Shown here one piece after another: positions 7,595 through 17,244 of a stretch of 64,000 nucleotides of DNA; within the stretch, counting starts at the first letter, position 1, and each line of letters opens with the position of its first letter. This DNA comes from Gammaproteobacteria bacterium (GTDB lineage Bacteria; Pseudomonadota; Gammaproteobacteria; DSM-16500). The position numbers and the translations under genes are program-made. The DNA is taken from assembly GCA_013286495.1 (NCBI GenBank), contig JABDFQ010000004.1:34230-98229 (forward strand), written 5' to 3'. Below the pieces are notes generated by a model, which was given only the letters and a program-made list of their open reading frames with translations, made no database searches and had not been told where the DNA came from.

Positions 7595-9190
7595 ATGATT
7601 CCCGCGCCTAAGCCACCAGAAGAAGAAGAGCGTTTAAAGGAATTGTACAAGTATCATATTCTCGATACTGCTGAAGAAAAAATCTTTGATACTATCGTGC
7701 ATCTTGCAGCAACCATTTGTGATGTACCACTTTCCTCCATCACACTCATTGATCGTGATCGCCAATGGTTTAAATCTTCCATTGGTTTTGCTCCAGGATT
7801 GAGAGAAACAGATCGTGATCCTGCCTTTTGCTCTTACACTATTCTTTCCAATGGTATCTTTGAAATAAAAGATGCAAGTACCGATGAACGCTTTCGGGAT
7901 AATCCATTTGTTACAGGTGAACCGAATATACGTTTTTATACTGGCGTGCCGCTGATCAGCGAAAATGGCTATAAAATTGGATCGTTGTGTGTCATTGATC
8001 GCAAACCAAAATTATTATCAGAACAACAAAAAGTTCAATTGCAACAATTATCACAAATTGTCATGACATTAATGGAAACCAGGAAAAAGATGATTGGTGA
8101 ATTAAGTGAACGTGAAGCAATCACATCCAAACTGGAAACAGTGAATACACAACTGGAAACACAATTAAACGAGCAACAGGCTAATTATTCCAATTTATCC
8201 TTGCTAAGCCAAATGAATGGCATGCTGGAATCCTGTCACAATAATCAGGAAGCTTATCAGGTTGTTAAACAGTTTTGTCAGAATTTATTTCCTGATAGCA
8301 GTGGTGATATTTATTTGCTGGATAAAAATCATGAATATCTTGAAGTAATGACATCCTGGGGAAAAAAAGGCGTCGATGAACAAATTATATTACCCGATGA
8401 TTGCTGGTCATTGCGTCGTGGCCAATGTTATTTTTCAGGTCAGCAACATCAGGTAAAGTGTCGACATATTACTAATCCAGAAACGCTTTCTATCTGCATA
8501 CCTTTAATGGCACAAAGCCAAACATTAGGATTATTAACTATTGTATTCGATAAATTACACAAGAAAGATGAAGATAAAAAATCAGCAAACACCGAACAAT
8601 TACTCGCAATAGCCATGGGTGAACAAATTGCCATTGCGCTTGCCAATATCAAATTGCGTCAGACACTTCACGAGCAATCCATACATGATCCGCTCACGGG
8701 TTTATTTAATCGACGTTATCTTTTTCAGGTGTTCGGCAAGGAAATGACAAAGATACTCCGCTCAAAATCAAAAATGATGATCGTCATGGTAGACGTCGAT
8801 CACTTCAAACAATTCAATGATCAATTTGGCCATGAAGCAGGTGATATCGTATTAAAATTTGTTGCCAGTGAATTGCAGGCTTGCGTAAAAAAATGCGATC
8901 TGGTTTGCCGATTGGGTGGTGAAGAATTTGTAATAATCGTTTGCAATGAATCACTGGAGGATGTGTGCGCACGTCTTGAAATGTTGCGTACTGTGATTGA
9001 AAAAAAGCATCTCGAATATAAAGGCCTTGATCTTGGCAGTATTACTATCTCACAAGGTGTTTCACTTTTTCCTGAGAATGGCAAATCACTGGAAGAATTA
9101 TTGATTGCCGCTGATAAGGCACTCTATCAGGCAAAAGATACCGGTCGCAATCGTGTGGTAGTTGCTGACAAACATGAGGAGAAATTATGA
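7595..9190 (+). CDS. GAF-GAF-GGDEF diguanylate cyclase
   Basis: 531 residues from ATG 7595. That start is preferred to ATG 7583 because GGAG at 7585-7588 gives correct spacing only to the second. Order: a GAF domain (about 20-165, with DRDRQWFKSSIG and FCSYTI), a coiled coil (about 165-205), a second GAF-like region (about 210-355), then GGDEF (about 365-525). The active site is intact: DPLTGLFNRR, VDVDHFKQFNDQFGH and the A-site GGEEF. The inhibitory I-site RxxD is altered to KKCD, so product inhibition may be weakened. It should make c-di-GMP from GTP in the cytoplasm in response to ligands bound by the GAF domains. It overlaps the next gene by ATGA. Confidence 0.9.
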   Translation: MIPAPKPPEEEERLKELYKYHILDTAEEKIFDTIVHLAATICDVPLSSITLIDRDRQWFKSSIGFAPGLRETDRDPAFCSYTILSNGIFEIKDASTDERFRDNPFVTGEPNIRFYTGVPLISENGYKIGSLCVIDRKPKLLSEQQKVQLQQLSQIVMTLMETRKKMIGELSEREAITSKLETVNTQLETQLNEQQANYSNLSLLSQMNGMLESCHNNQEAYQVVKQFCQNLFPDSSGDIYLLDKNHEYLEVMTSWGKKGVDEQIILPDDCWSLRRGQCYFSGQQHQVKCRHITNPETLSICIPLMAQSQTLGLLTIVFDKLHKKDEDKKSANTEQLLAIAMGEQIAIALANIKLRQTLHEQSIHDPLTGLFNRRYLFQVFGKEMTKILRSKSKMMIVMVDVDHFKQFNDQFGHEAGDIVLKFVASELQACVKKCDLVCRLGGEEFVIIVCNESLEDVCARLEMLRTVIEKKHLEYKGLDLGSITISQGVSLFPENGKSLEELLIAADKALYQAKDTGRNRVVVADKHEEKL

Positions 9191-9564
9191 AAAAGAAAAT
9201 ATTAATCATCGAAGATGATATGAATATTTCAAAAATTTTAAGAATCATGTTGCAGAAGAATGGATTTGTAACAGCCGCTGCTTATGATGCAATCACTGGA
9301 AAAACCGCCATTGTGGCGAATGCTCCCGATCTTATTCTGCTGGATATTTCCATGCCTGGTGGCAGTGGGATTGAAATCGCAGAATTTGTTGCTACCAATC
9401 CAAAATTTTCTGCGACACCTATTATCATTATTACCGCGAGTGGCAATCCTGAGGTGAAAGCAAAAGCAGAAGAGCTGGGTGTGCTTGCCTATCTTGAAAA
9501 ACCATTCGATCTCAAGCAAATACTGGAAATCATTAATAAAGAATTAAACGTGAGTTCAGCATGA
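9187..9564 (+). CDS. Single-domain response regulator (CheY-like receiver)
   Basis: 125 residues, a receiver domain with no output. The acidic pocket is E9-D10-D11, the phosphoacceptor D53 in LLDISMP, T83 in ITAS and K105 in EKPF. Both ends overlap neighbours by ATGA (cyclase upstream, hybrid kinase downstream). This argues that the three act in one circuit: the kinase may pass phosphate to this protein, which would then act on the cyclase or a protein elsewhere. Confidence 0.9.
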   Translation: MKKKILIIEDDMNISKILRIMLQKNGFVTAAAYDAITGKTAIVANAPDLILLDISMPGGSGIEIAEFVATNPKFSATPIIIITASGNPEVKAKAEELGVLAYLEKPFDLKQILEIINKELNVSSA

Positions 9565-12500
9565 AAATAGCTAACTTGTTCAGCAAGCTTGATAATAAAT
9601 GGATAATCAATTCATTATTTTCTGCAGCATTTCTTTTGCTAATCATGAGTCTAATTTTGTCGTGGCAACATTTTCGGCGTTCTTATAATACCAATAATCT
9701 CGTATGGCATACCTACACAGTCATTGGCAAGGCAGATCAGCTTAGATTTGATATTGCTGAAATGGAATCGCGGGTGAATTTGTATGTCATTAGCAATAAC
9801 AGTAATGGGGAAATAATACAAAATCTGAATGTCATTACTGCTGATATCAGTCAACTCATGATCGCTCTCGAATCTTTAACTAATGATAATCCTGTGCAAC
9901 GTGCGAATCTTGCCAAACTGAGACCATTAGTGAATGAAAAAGTCACTTACATGCAAAAAATCCTGCAAATGGGAAAGGTAAATAAAAACCAGGCGCAAGC
10001 ACTTGCTGTAGATGAGGGAAGGATTCTTGTTAGCACATCAATCTCACAGGCTTTAACGGCAGTTGTTGATGAAGAATTGCGTTTATTGAGTATTCGTACG
10101 CAAATGTATCAGAAAAACACTTCTTCCATCATTCGGCAATTATCCATTAGCAGCATTGCAGCCGGATTTATTTTTCTTTTTTGTTTTATTCTTTTGAATA
10201 GTTATCTGCGCAAGCGTGATGAATATTTGAAAGCAAAAAAAGAATCGCAGGAAGCATTGCTTGATATGAATGACAAGTTGCTAGTCAGTGAAAAGCGTTA
10301 TTTGCTTGCAACAGAAGGAAGTGCAATTGGATTGTGGGATTGGAATCCCGCTACCAATGAAGTGTATTATTCTTCTTATTTTAAAAAAATGCTCGGTTAT
10401 GATAATGGCGAATTCCCAGATACACTCGATTCATTTAATAATATCCTGCACAAGAATGATTACGCTCGTTTATGGAGTGAAGTTGAGCATCATTTGCAAG
10501 ATAAAACACCTTTCAAAATTGAATATCGCTTGCGTGCCAAATCGGGTGAGTATAAATGGTTTCAGGCATCTGGACGTGCTATCTGGAATAATTTCGGAAA
10601 ACCAATCAGGATGGTGGGCTCTCTTATTGATGTTAATGATAAAAAGATTGCTGAACATCGGCTTGCCATGCAGTATGAAATTATTCGTCTGTTATCATCC
10701 AGTCATTCATTTTCTGATACGTTTACCAAGATTATTCAGGCCATCTGCAAAATGATGCCATTTGATATGGCCGCTTACTGGAAAATAAATGACGATCAAT
10801 CATTGAAATGTGTAATGTGCTGGCCAATTACGCGTGCTGATTTTGGTGATTTCACGAAGATAACGAAACAATTATCGTTGCCAGTGGGAACGGGAATACA
10901 AAGAGAAATCATGCGTACACTTAAACCCGTATATATTGATAATGTCATTGATCATCCTGATTTTGTGCGTGCAGAACAAGCAAAAATGTATGGCATTAAA
11001 TCTGCGTGTTTTATCCCAATCGTTCACAAGAATCATTTAGTCGGCATGCTGGAATTTTTTATCACCACCAATTTTGTCGTGGATGAATCCATGCTGGGCA
11101 TGTTGTTTTATGTTGCCTGTTTGATGGGTGAATATATTGTGCAATCGCAATCCGCACAAAAATTACAGGAAAGTGAATTATATAAAACAGCTATTCTTGA
11201 TTCCGCACAGGAAAGTATTATCACAGTGGATGTTCACGGTCGTATTCTGTCATGCAATTTACAAACCAATGATATGTTTCATTATGGAAATGATGATTTG
11301 CAGGAGGATAATATCAATGCATTATTACCGGATTTTACGAAAGAATTTAACCAGCAGGACGACAAGAAAGTGGTTGAATGGATTGGTCGCTACAAGAACG
11401 GCGAATATTTTAATGCGGAAGTTATTTATTCAAAAATGTCGCTGGAAAATCAGTTGTCTTATGTCATTATCATTCGCGATATTTCAGAACGTAAAAAAAT
11501 TGAAAAAATGAAGAATGAATTTGTTTCATTAGTCAGTCATGAATTGCGTACGCCATTAACTTCCATTCTGGGTTCACTGGATTTAATTCTTGATGGCACA
11601 GCAGGAAAAGTGGATGAAGATGCCATGGAATTGCTCGATATTACCCGACAAAATAGCGAGCGTCTGGTGCGATTGATTAACGATATTCTTGATATCGAAA
11701 AAATTGAATCCGGCAAAATGGAATTCAGATTGCAAACACTGGATATTCATTCAATTGTTGATGAAGCTATTACCCTGAATCAACCCTATGCGATTAAAAC
11801 CGGCACAAATATAGTATTTTCTGGAACACCGCTCAATTTGTATGTGAATGTGGACAGGGATAAATTAATGCAAGTGCTGACGAATCTGATTTCCAATGCA
11901 ATTAAATTTACGCCTGCGGGAGAACAGGTGACAGTCAGTATCGCAGCACTGGGAGATGCAGTGCGTGTATCAGTGAGCGATAAGGGTCCAGGAATTTCAG
12001 AGGAATTTCGTAAACGTATATTCCAAAAGTTTGCGCAGGAAGATTCTACTGTATCGCGAGCAAAAGGTGGAACGGGTCTGGGTTTGAGTATCTCAAAAGC
12101 GATTATCGACAATTTGCATGGTGATATTGCATATACGACTGGCAAAAATGGCACGACATTTTATTTTGATTTACCAGGCGTCATACCTGTCATTGATCAT
12201 TCTGTGAGTGTGTATGAAACTACTGCGGCAAACAAATCAGCTAATATTTTGTTTGTTGAAAATGATATGGATATTGCTGTGCTGATTCAGCGAACTCTCA
12301 ATGCAGAAGGTAATATTTATCATGTCAAATCGATTCAGGCAGCACGTGATTTGTTGCAAAAGCAAATGTTTGATGTCGTCATTCTGGATTTGATGTTGCC
12401 GGATGGCGCTGGCAGTCAGCTTCTTCCTGAGCTGCGCAGTAAACAAATTCCTGTGATTATTTATTCTGCCTATGAATTGCCGATGCAATACAAAACCATG

Positions 12501-12596
12501 GTCGACCATGTGTTAATCAAATCGAAAACATCGAATAAAAAAATCCTGTCGATTGTCAGGCATATCCTGAGCAAAAAGACGGTTGAGTTATCGTGA
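9561..12596 (+). CDS. Hybrid sensor histidine kinase (TM-PAS-GAF-PAS-HisKA-HATPase-REC)
   Basis: 1011 residues. TM1 is at about 14-35 and TM2 at about 195-215, enclosing a periplasmic helical sensor of some 160 residues. Then come PAS (about 245-365), GAF (about 375-525), PAS (about 535-645), HisKA with H660 in [11 protein letters not shown], HATPase (N-box [21 protein letters not shown]) and a C-terminal receiver (about 892-1005). The receiver keeps the acceptor Asp in [10 protein letters not shown] and the Lys in VLIKS. Its acidic pair reads VEND instead of VEDD, so it may be a weak phosphoacceptor. Its last 9 bp overlap the end of the convergent citrate synthase gene. Confidence 0.92.
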   Translation: MKIANLFSKLDNKWIINSLFSAAFLLLIMSLILSWQHFRRSYNTNNLVWHTYTVIGKADQLRFDIAEMESRVNLYVISNNSNGEIIQNLNVITADISQLMIALESLTNDNPVQRANLAKLRPLVNEKVTYMQKILQMGKVNKNQAQALAVDEGRILVSTSISQALTAVVDEELRLLSIRTQMYQKNTSSIIRQLSISSIAAGFIFLFCFILLNSYLRKRDEYLKAKKESQEALLDMNDKLLVSEKRYLLATEGSAIGLWDWNPATNEVYYSSYFKKMLGYDNGEFPDTLDSFNNILHKNDYARLWSEVEHHLQDKTPFKIEYRLRAKSGEYKWFQASGRAIWNNFGKPIRMVGSLIDVNDKKIAEHRLAMQYEIIRLLSSSHSFSDTFTKIIQAICKMMPFDMAAYWKINDDQSLKCVMCWPITRADFGDFTKITKQLSLPVGTGIQREIMRTLKPVYIDNVIDHPDFVRAEQAKMYGIKSACFIPIVHKNHLVGMLEFFITTNFVVDESMLGMLFYVACLMGEYIVQSQSAQKLQESELYKTAILDSAQESIITVDVHGRILSCNLQTNDMFHYGNDDLQEDNINALLPDFTKEFNQQDDKKVVEWIGRYKNGEYFNAEVIYSKMSLENQLSYVIIIRDISERKKIEKMKNEFVSLVSHELRTPLTSILGSLDLILDGTAGKVDEDAMELLDITRQNSERLVRLINDILDIEKIESGKMEFRLQTLDIHSIVDEAITLNQPYAIKTGTNIVFSGTPLNLYVNVDRDKLMQVLTNLISNAIKFTPAGEQVTVSIAALGDAVRVSVSDKGPGISEEFRKRIFQKFAQEDSTVSRAKGGTGLGLSISKAIIDNLHGDIAYTTGKNGTTFYFDLPGVIPVIDHSVSVYETTAANKSANILFVENDMDIAVLIQRTLNAEGNIYHVKSIQAARDLLQKQMFDVVILDLMLPDGAGSQLLPELRSKQIPVIIYSAYELPMQYKTMVDHVLIKSKTSNKKILSIVRHILSKKTVELS

Positions 12597-13874
12597 CTCC
12601 ATCTTAATAAAATCGCGCTCACGCAAGCCCCGATATAATTGTCGTGGTCTACCGAGACGATAAGGATTGCTGATCATTTCATTCCATTGCGCAACCCAGC
12701 CAACGGTTCTTGCCAATGCAAAAATCACGGTAAACATCGCTGAAGGAATGCCAATTGCACTCAAGGTAATGCCGGAATAAAAATCCACATTGGGATACAG
12801 TTTTTTCTGGATGAAATAATCATCCTGCAAGGCAATTTTCTCAAGCTCCATGGCAAGTTTGAAAATGGGATCATTATGCGCACCAACTGCTTCCAGCACT
12901 TCATGACAGGTTTCACGCATCACTTTGGCGCGCGGATCATAATTTTTATAAACACGATGACCAAATCCCATCAAGCGAAAAGTATCATTGGGGTCTTTTG
13001 CGCGTTTGATAAATTGATTGATGCGCGAGACATCTCCAATTTCATGCAGCATATTTAATACTGCTTCATTCGCACCACCATGAGCAGGTCCCCATAATGC
13101 GCCAATTCCAGCAGAAATACAGGCAAATGGATTCGCACCCGTAGAACCTGCAAGACGGACAGTGGAAGTCGATGCATTTTGTTCGTGATCAGCATGCAGG
13201 ATAAAAATTCGATCAAGTGCGCGCGCGAGCACGGGATTAGGTGTGGTTTCTTCACAGGGTGTACCAAACATCATGTGCAAAAAGTTTTCTGCATAATGCA
13301 ATTTGTTTCTGGGCTGCATGAAAGGCTGGCCAATCGAGTATTTATAGCACATGGCAGCAATCGTCGGCATTTTAGCTATTAAACGCAGGGCAGAGCTTGC
13401 GCGATGTTCAGGATTATTGATATCCAGCGTATCGTGATAAAACGCAGACAAGGCACCGACTACACCTACCATGATCGCCATGGGATGGGCATCACGTCGA
13501 AAGCCATTAAAAAAATTACGGATTTGTTCATGCACCATCGTGTGCTGTGTCACATCGTGGGTAAAGGCTTCATATTGTTCTTTGGTGGGTAATTCACCAT
13601 TTAAGAGGAGATAACAGACTTCAAGGAAGCTGGACTGACTGGCCAGTTGTTCAATGGGATAGCCGCGATGCAATAATATTCCCTTGTCGCCATCAATATA
13701 AGTGATGCTGGATTCACAGGCTGCGGTGGAATTAAAGCCAAGGTCGTAGGTGAAATAACCATCCTTTAATAAAGGTCCGATATCAATGACATCCGGGCCC
13801 ATTGTGCCGGAAAGAACGTTTAATTCGATGGTTTTACCTTTAACAGTTAGTATGGCTTTGTCATCTGCCGCCAT
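12588..13874 (-). CDS. gltA: Citrate synthase
   Basis: 428 residues from an ATG at 13874 with GGAG 8 nt upstream. An upstream extension of the frame to 13997 lacks an equivalent site and is rejected. The length and N-terminal strand region match the hexameric, NADH-sensitive type of Gram-negative bacteria. Catalytic segments are present: [48 protein letters not shown] and the Asp of VDFYSG. It condenses acetyl-CoA with oxaloacetate and is transcribed divergently from sdhCDAB-suc, as in Coxiella and many gammaproteobacteria. Confidence 0.97.
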   Translation of the reverse strand: MAADDKAILTVKGKTIELNVLSGTMGPDVIDIGPLLKDGYFTYDLGFNSTAACESSITYIDGDKGILLHRGYPIEQLASQSSFLEVCYLLLNGELPTKEQYEAFTHDVTQHTMVHEQIRNFFNGFRRDAHPMAIMVGVVGALSAFYHDTLDINNPEHRASSALRLIAKMPTIAAMCYKYSIGQPFMQPRNKLHYAENFLHMMFGTPCEETTPNPVLARALDRIFILHADHEQNASTSTVRLAGSTGANPFACISAGIGALWGPAHGGANEAVLNMLHEIGDVSRINQFIKRAKDPNDTFRLMGFGHRVYKNYDPRAKVMRETCHEVLEAVGAHNDPIFKLAMELEKIALQDDYFIQKKLYPNVDFYSGITLSAIGIPSAMFTVIFALARTVGWVAQWNEMISNPYRLGRPRQLYRGLRERDFIKMESR

Positions 13875-13948
13875 TTTGTGTCTCCATAGGGTGTGATTAG
13901 TCTGGATATTAAACCATTTTATTCTGGAGTGATCTATTGGCTTTATGT

Positions 13949-13977
13949 TTGATTTAAAAAAATCCCAATAATATAAT
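13949..13977 (+). promoter_or_regulatory. Probable sigma-70 promoter of sdhCDAB
   Basis: TTGATT at 13949-13954, a 17-bp spacer and consensus TATAAT at 13972-13977, with transcription expected near 13984 and the sdhC start at 14016. It lies in the 141-bp region shared with gltA. Confidence 0.65.
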
Positions 13978-14015
13978 CCCCCAGTTTGTGACCCCAATTT
14001 TTAAGGAACCAGAGA

Positions 14016-14387
14016 GTGAACCGACCTCGACCGATAAACCTGAATCTATTTACGATTCATTTTCCCATCCCTGCGATTGTTTCAATTTTGCACCGTGTTT
14101 CAGGCGTGTTCCTGTTATTGTGTATTCCTTTTGTACTTTGGCTGCTGAGTTATTCATTGACCAGTGATGGTTACGATTATTTGCAGCAGGGAATGCAAAA
14201 CATGCTGGTTAAAATAATTCTCTGGGCGTGTCTTGTACCTTTTATTTTTCATCTTATCGCAGGTATTCGCCATTTACTTTCTGATATTCATCTTGGCGAT
14301 ACACTGAAAATGGGCAGATTGACTGCCTGGCTCACCTGTATTATTTCCGCATTATTAGTGATTCTGGCAGGGGTATGGTTATGGTAA
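14016..14387 (+). CDS. sdhC: Succinate dehydrogenase cytochrome b556 subunit
   Basis: 123 residues with three membrane helices. It starts at GTG 14016 behind AAGGA, and the N-terminus MNRPRPINLNLF is typical of SdhC. The family motifs SILHRVSGV and HLIAGIRHLLSD are present; the latter holds the haem-ligand His. It anchors the dehydrogenase in the inner membrane and passes electrons to ubiquinone. It overlaps sdhD by a few bases. Confidence 0.93.
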   Translation: MNRPRPINLNLFTIHFPIPAIVSILHRVSGVFLLLCIPFVLWLLSYSLTSDGYDYLQQGMQNMLVKIILWACLVPFIFHLIAGIRHLLSDIHLGDTLKMGRLTAWLTCIISALLVILAGVWLW

Positions 14388-14704
14388 ACGGCTTACGCGA
14401 GTGGATTGTTCAACGCATGTCTGCTATTTACATGGCAGTTTTTTCACTGGCTCTCATTTTTTATCTGCTATTTCATCCAGGTTTGTCATTTGCTGAATGG
14501 CATGGCTTATTTGCACAACAATGGATGAAAGTATTTAGCATATTATTTATCACCTCATTATTATTTCACGCGTGGATTGGTATCTGGACAGTGTTTACCG
14601 ATTACGTCAAACCTTTTGTTATTCGCAGCATACTGAACTTTCTGGTTCTGCTTATGTTGTTTGCCTGCTTTTTCTGGGGCATTTTGATTTTATGGAGTGT
14701 CTAG
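14381..14704 (+). CDS. sdhD: Succinate dehydrogenase membrane anchor subunit
   Basis: 107 residues from the second of two close ATGs (14375 and 14381); GGGG at 14370-14373 is spaced correctly only for the second. There are three membrane helices. The motif REWIVQRMSAIYM corresponds to the quinone/haem region of SdhD, and LLFHAWIGIWTVFTDYVK carries the conserved His and Asp-Tyr. It overlaps sdhC and is separated from sdhA by no bases. Confidence 0.9.
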   Translation: MVNGLREWIVQRMSAIYMAVFSLALIFYLLFHPGLSFAEWHGLFAQQWMKVFSILFITSLLFHAWIGIWTVFTDYVKPFVIRSILNFLVLLMLFACFFWGILILWSV

Positions 14705-16468
14705 ATGAAAGTTGCAATACATACATTTGATGCAGTAATTGTTGGTGGTGGTGGTGCTGGTTTGCGTTCATCCATTGAATTGGCGCAATCAGGTTTGAAT
14801 GTAGCTGTTATTTCCAAAGTATTTCCGACGCGATCCCATACTGTTTCAGCCCAGGGTGGTATTAACGCCGCATTGGGTAATATTGAGCCTGATGATTGGC
14901 GTTGGCATATGTACGATACCGTTGTGGGTTCAGACTTTTTAGGCGATCAGGATGCGATTGAATACATGTGCAAGAATGCACCGCAATCGATTTATGAACT
15001 GGAACACATGGGTTTGCCATTTTCGCGTCTCGATGATGGCAAGATTTATCAGCGCGCATTCGGTGGTGCCACACGTGAATATGGCAAGGAACAGGCGCAT
15101 CGTACTTGTGCTGCAGCAGATAGAACCGGTCATGCGATGCTGCATACCCTGTATCAGAAAAATCTGCAGGCAAAGACAAGATTTTTTAACGAATGGTTTG
15201 CACTCGATCTTGTGACCACACCGAAAGGTATTGCGGGACTGACTGCCATTTGCATTGAAACTGGCGAAGTGGTGTTTTTGCAGGCGCGTGCTGTGATTCT
15301 GGCAACTGGTGGTGCAGGACGTATCTTTCAATCCACGACCAATGCTCATATTAATACTGGCGATGGTTTCGGCATGGCATTACGTGCAGGTTATCCATTG
15401 CAGGATATGGAATTCTGGCAATTTCATCCAACAGGCATTTATGGTTCAGGTTCATTGATCAGTGAAAGCGTACGTGGTGAAGGTGGTTATCTCATTAATA
15501 AAAACGGCGAACGTTATATGGAGCGTTATGCGCCGCATCTCAAGGATTTATCCTGTCGTGATATTGTTTCGCGTTGTTCAGCGATTGAAATTCGTGAAGG
15601 CAGGGGAGCGGGACCAAAAGGTGATTATGTGTTATTGAAAGCTGATCATCTGGGTGAAGATATTATCAAATCACGTTTGCCTGCTATCCGTGAACTTGCC
15701 ATGACATTCGCTGGTGTTGATCCTATTAAAGAGCCGATACCTGTCGTGCCAACCTGTCATTACCTCATGGGTGGCATTCCAACCAATTATCATGGTCAGG
15801 TGCTGACACAAAATGCCAAAGGCGAAGATGTCGTGATTGATGGATTATATGCTGCTGGCGAATGTGCTTGTGTTTCCGTACATGGTGCCAATCGTCTCGG
15901 TGCAAATTCCTTGCTGGATCTGATTGTATTTGGTCGCGCTGCTGGTTTGCATGTTCGCGAAAGTATCACCCAGGGTTTACATTTCAATGAAGCCAGCAAT
16001 GATGATATTGAACGCGCCTTGTCACGCCTGTATCGCTGGAACGGTAATGAAAAAGGCGAAAGCGTGGATGAAGTGCGTTCCGCCCTGCAGAAAGTCATGC
16101 AGGATGATTTCGGTGTATTCCGTACCGCTGAATATATGGAAAGCGGCTTTTTAAAGCTGGAAGAGTTAAAGGATCGCTTGAACTACGCCAGCATTAAAGA
16201 CAAGAGTGAATGTTTTAATACGGCACGTATTGAAGCGCTGGAACTGGATAATCTGCTGGCAACAGCGGTGGCGACTGCTCATTGTGCGGATACGCGTACA
16301 GAAAGTCGTGGTGCGCATGCGCGTCTCGATTATCCTGATCGTGATGATGAACACTGGCTCAAACATACGCTCTATTTCGAAGATGGTCGCATTACTTTCC
16401 GTGCAGTTAACATGAAACCGGAAGGCATGGAACCAATCAAATTACGTGAGCGTGAAGAGAACAATTGA
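14705..16468 (+). CDS. sdhA: Succinate dehydrogenase flavoprotein subunit
   Basis: 587 residues. The FAD-binding Rossmann motif [16 protein letters not shown] starts at about residue 10, and the covalent FAD site is the His in [18 protein letters not shown]. The substrate-binding region [21 protein letters not shown], the catalytic Arg region and C-terminal [16 protein letters not shown] are all typical. It oxidises succinate to fumarate on the cytoplasmic face of the membrane. Its length matches the family (E. coli 588). Confidence 0.97.
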   Translation: MKVAIHTFDAVIVGGGGAGLRSSIELAQSGLNVAVISKVFPTRSHTVSAQGGINAALGNIEPDDWRWHMYDTVVGSDFLGDQDAIEYMCKNAPQSIYELEHMGLPFSRLDDGKIYQRAFGGATREYGKEQAHRTCAAADRTGHAMLHTLYQKNLQAKTRFFNEWFALDLVTTPKGIAGLTAICIETGEVVFLQARAVILATGGAGRIFQSTTNAHINTGDGFGMALRAGYPLQDMEFWQFHPTGIYGSGSLISESVRGEGGYLINKNGERYMERYAPHLKDLSCRDIVSRCSAIEIREGRGAGPKGDYVLLKADHLGEDIIKSRLPAIRELAMTFAGVDPIKEPIPVVPTCHYLMGGIPTNYHGQVLTQNAKGEDVVIDGLYAAGECACVSVHGANRLGANSLLDLIVFGRAAGLHVRESITQGLHFNEASNDDIERALSRLYRWNGNEKGESVDEVRSALQKVMQDDFGVFRTAEYMESGFLKLEELKDRLNYASIKDKSECFNTARIEALELDNLLATAVATAHCADTRTESRGAHARLDYPDRDDEHWLKHTLYFEDGRITFRAVNMKPEGMEPIKLREREENN

Positions 16469-16484
16469 TGATGAGGATTTAACT

Positions 16485-17186
16485 ATGCGTTTTTCCATTT
16501 ACCGCTTCAATCCTGAAACTGATCAAAAGCCATATATGCAGGATTATGATGTCGATATAAAAGAACATAACTGCGTCATGGTGCTGGATGTTTTAATAGT
16601 GATCAAAAATAAAATGGATGAAACGCTTACCGTGCGTCGTTCCTGTCGTGAAGGTGTGTGCGGATCAGACGGTGTGAATATTAATGGCAGAAATGGTCTT
16701 GCCTGTATCACCAATCTGGCATCGCTCACTGAACCGGTTGTTATTCGTCCGCTGCCGGGTTTGCCTGTCATACGCGATCTGGTGGTCGATATGACACAAT
16801 TTTATGCGCAATATGAAAAAGCCAAACCTTATTTGCAGAATGATGCGCCACCGCCTGCCATTGAGCGTTTGCAATCGCCGGAAGAAAGGGCAAAGCTGGA
16901 TGGTTTATATGAATGTATCCTGTGCGCCTGTTGTACAACTTCCTGTCCATCGTTCTGGTGGAATCCTGATAAATACATGGGACCTGCGGCATTGCTGCAA
17001 TCTTATCGCTTCATCGCTGACAGCCGTGATACGCATACGGATGAGCGTTTGCATGATCTGGAAGATCCATATAGTCTCTTCCGTTGCCGTGGTATTATGA
17101 ACTGCGTTGACGTCTGCCCCAAGGATCTGAATCCACTCGAAGCGATTAATAATATCAAGGAAGAAATGCTCGAAAAATCTTCATGA
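16485..17186 (+). CDS. sdhB: Succinate dehydrogenase iron-sulfur subunit
   Basis: 233 residues from ATG 16485 (MRFSIYRFNPE), with GAGG upstream. A longer frame from 16446 would overlap the end of sdhA and lacks support. The [2Fe-2S] ligands are in SCREGVCGSDG and the following NGLACITN; the second cluster region is CILCACCTTSCPS, followed by CRGIMNCVDVCPKDLNP for the [3Fe-4S]/[4Fe-4S] clusters. It carries electrons from SdhA to the membrane subunits. Confidence 0.96.
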   Translation: MRFSIYRFNPETDQKPYMQDYDVDIKEHNCVMVLDVLIVIKNKMDETLTVRRSCREGVCGSDGVNINGRNGLACITNLASLTEPVVIRPLPGLPVIRDLVVDMTQFYAQYEKAKPYLQNDAPPPAIERLQSPEERAKLDGLYECILCACCTTSCPSFWWNPDKYMGPAALLQSYRFIADSRDTHTDERLHDLEDPYSLFRCRGIMNCVDVCPKDLNPLEAINNIKEEMLEKSS

Positions 17187-17204
17187 TTATCATGAAGTAA
17201 AAGA

Positions 17205-17210
17205 TATAAT
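17205..17210 (+). promoter_or_regulatory. Candidate -10 box between sdhB and sucA
   Basis: A consensus TATAAT lies 35 bp before the sucA ATG, with no clear -35. It may allow sucA-sucB transcription separate from sdh. Confidence 0.35.
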
Positions 17211-17244
17211 GACTTGATTGATAACATTAATTTAGAGATTGCGC

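Noticed and set aside
13875..13997. 41-codon N-terminal extension of citrate synthase
   Set aside because: A GGAG-positioned ATG at 13874 gives the family length; the extension overlaps the sdh promoter region.
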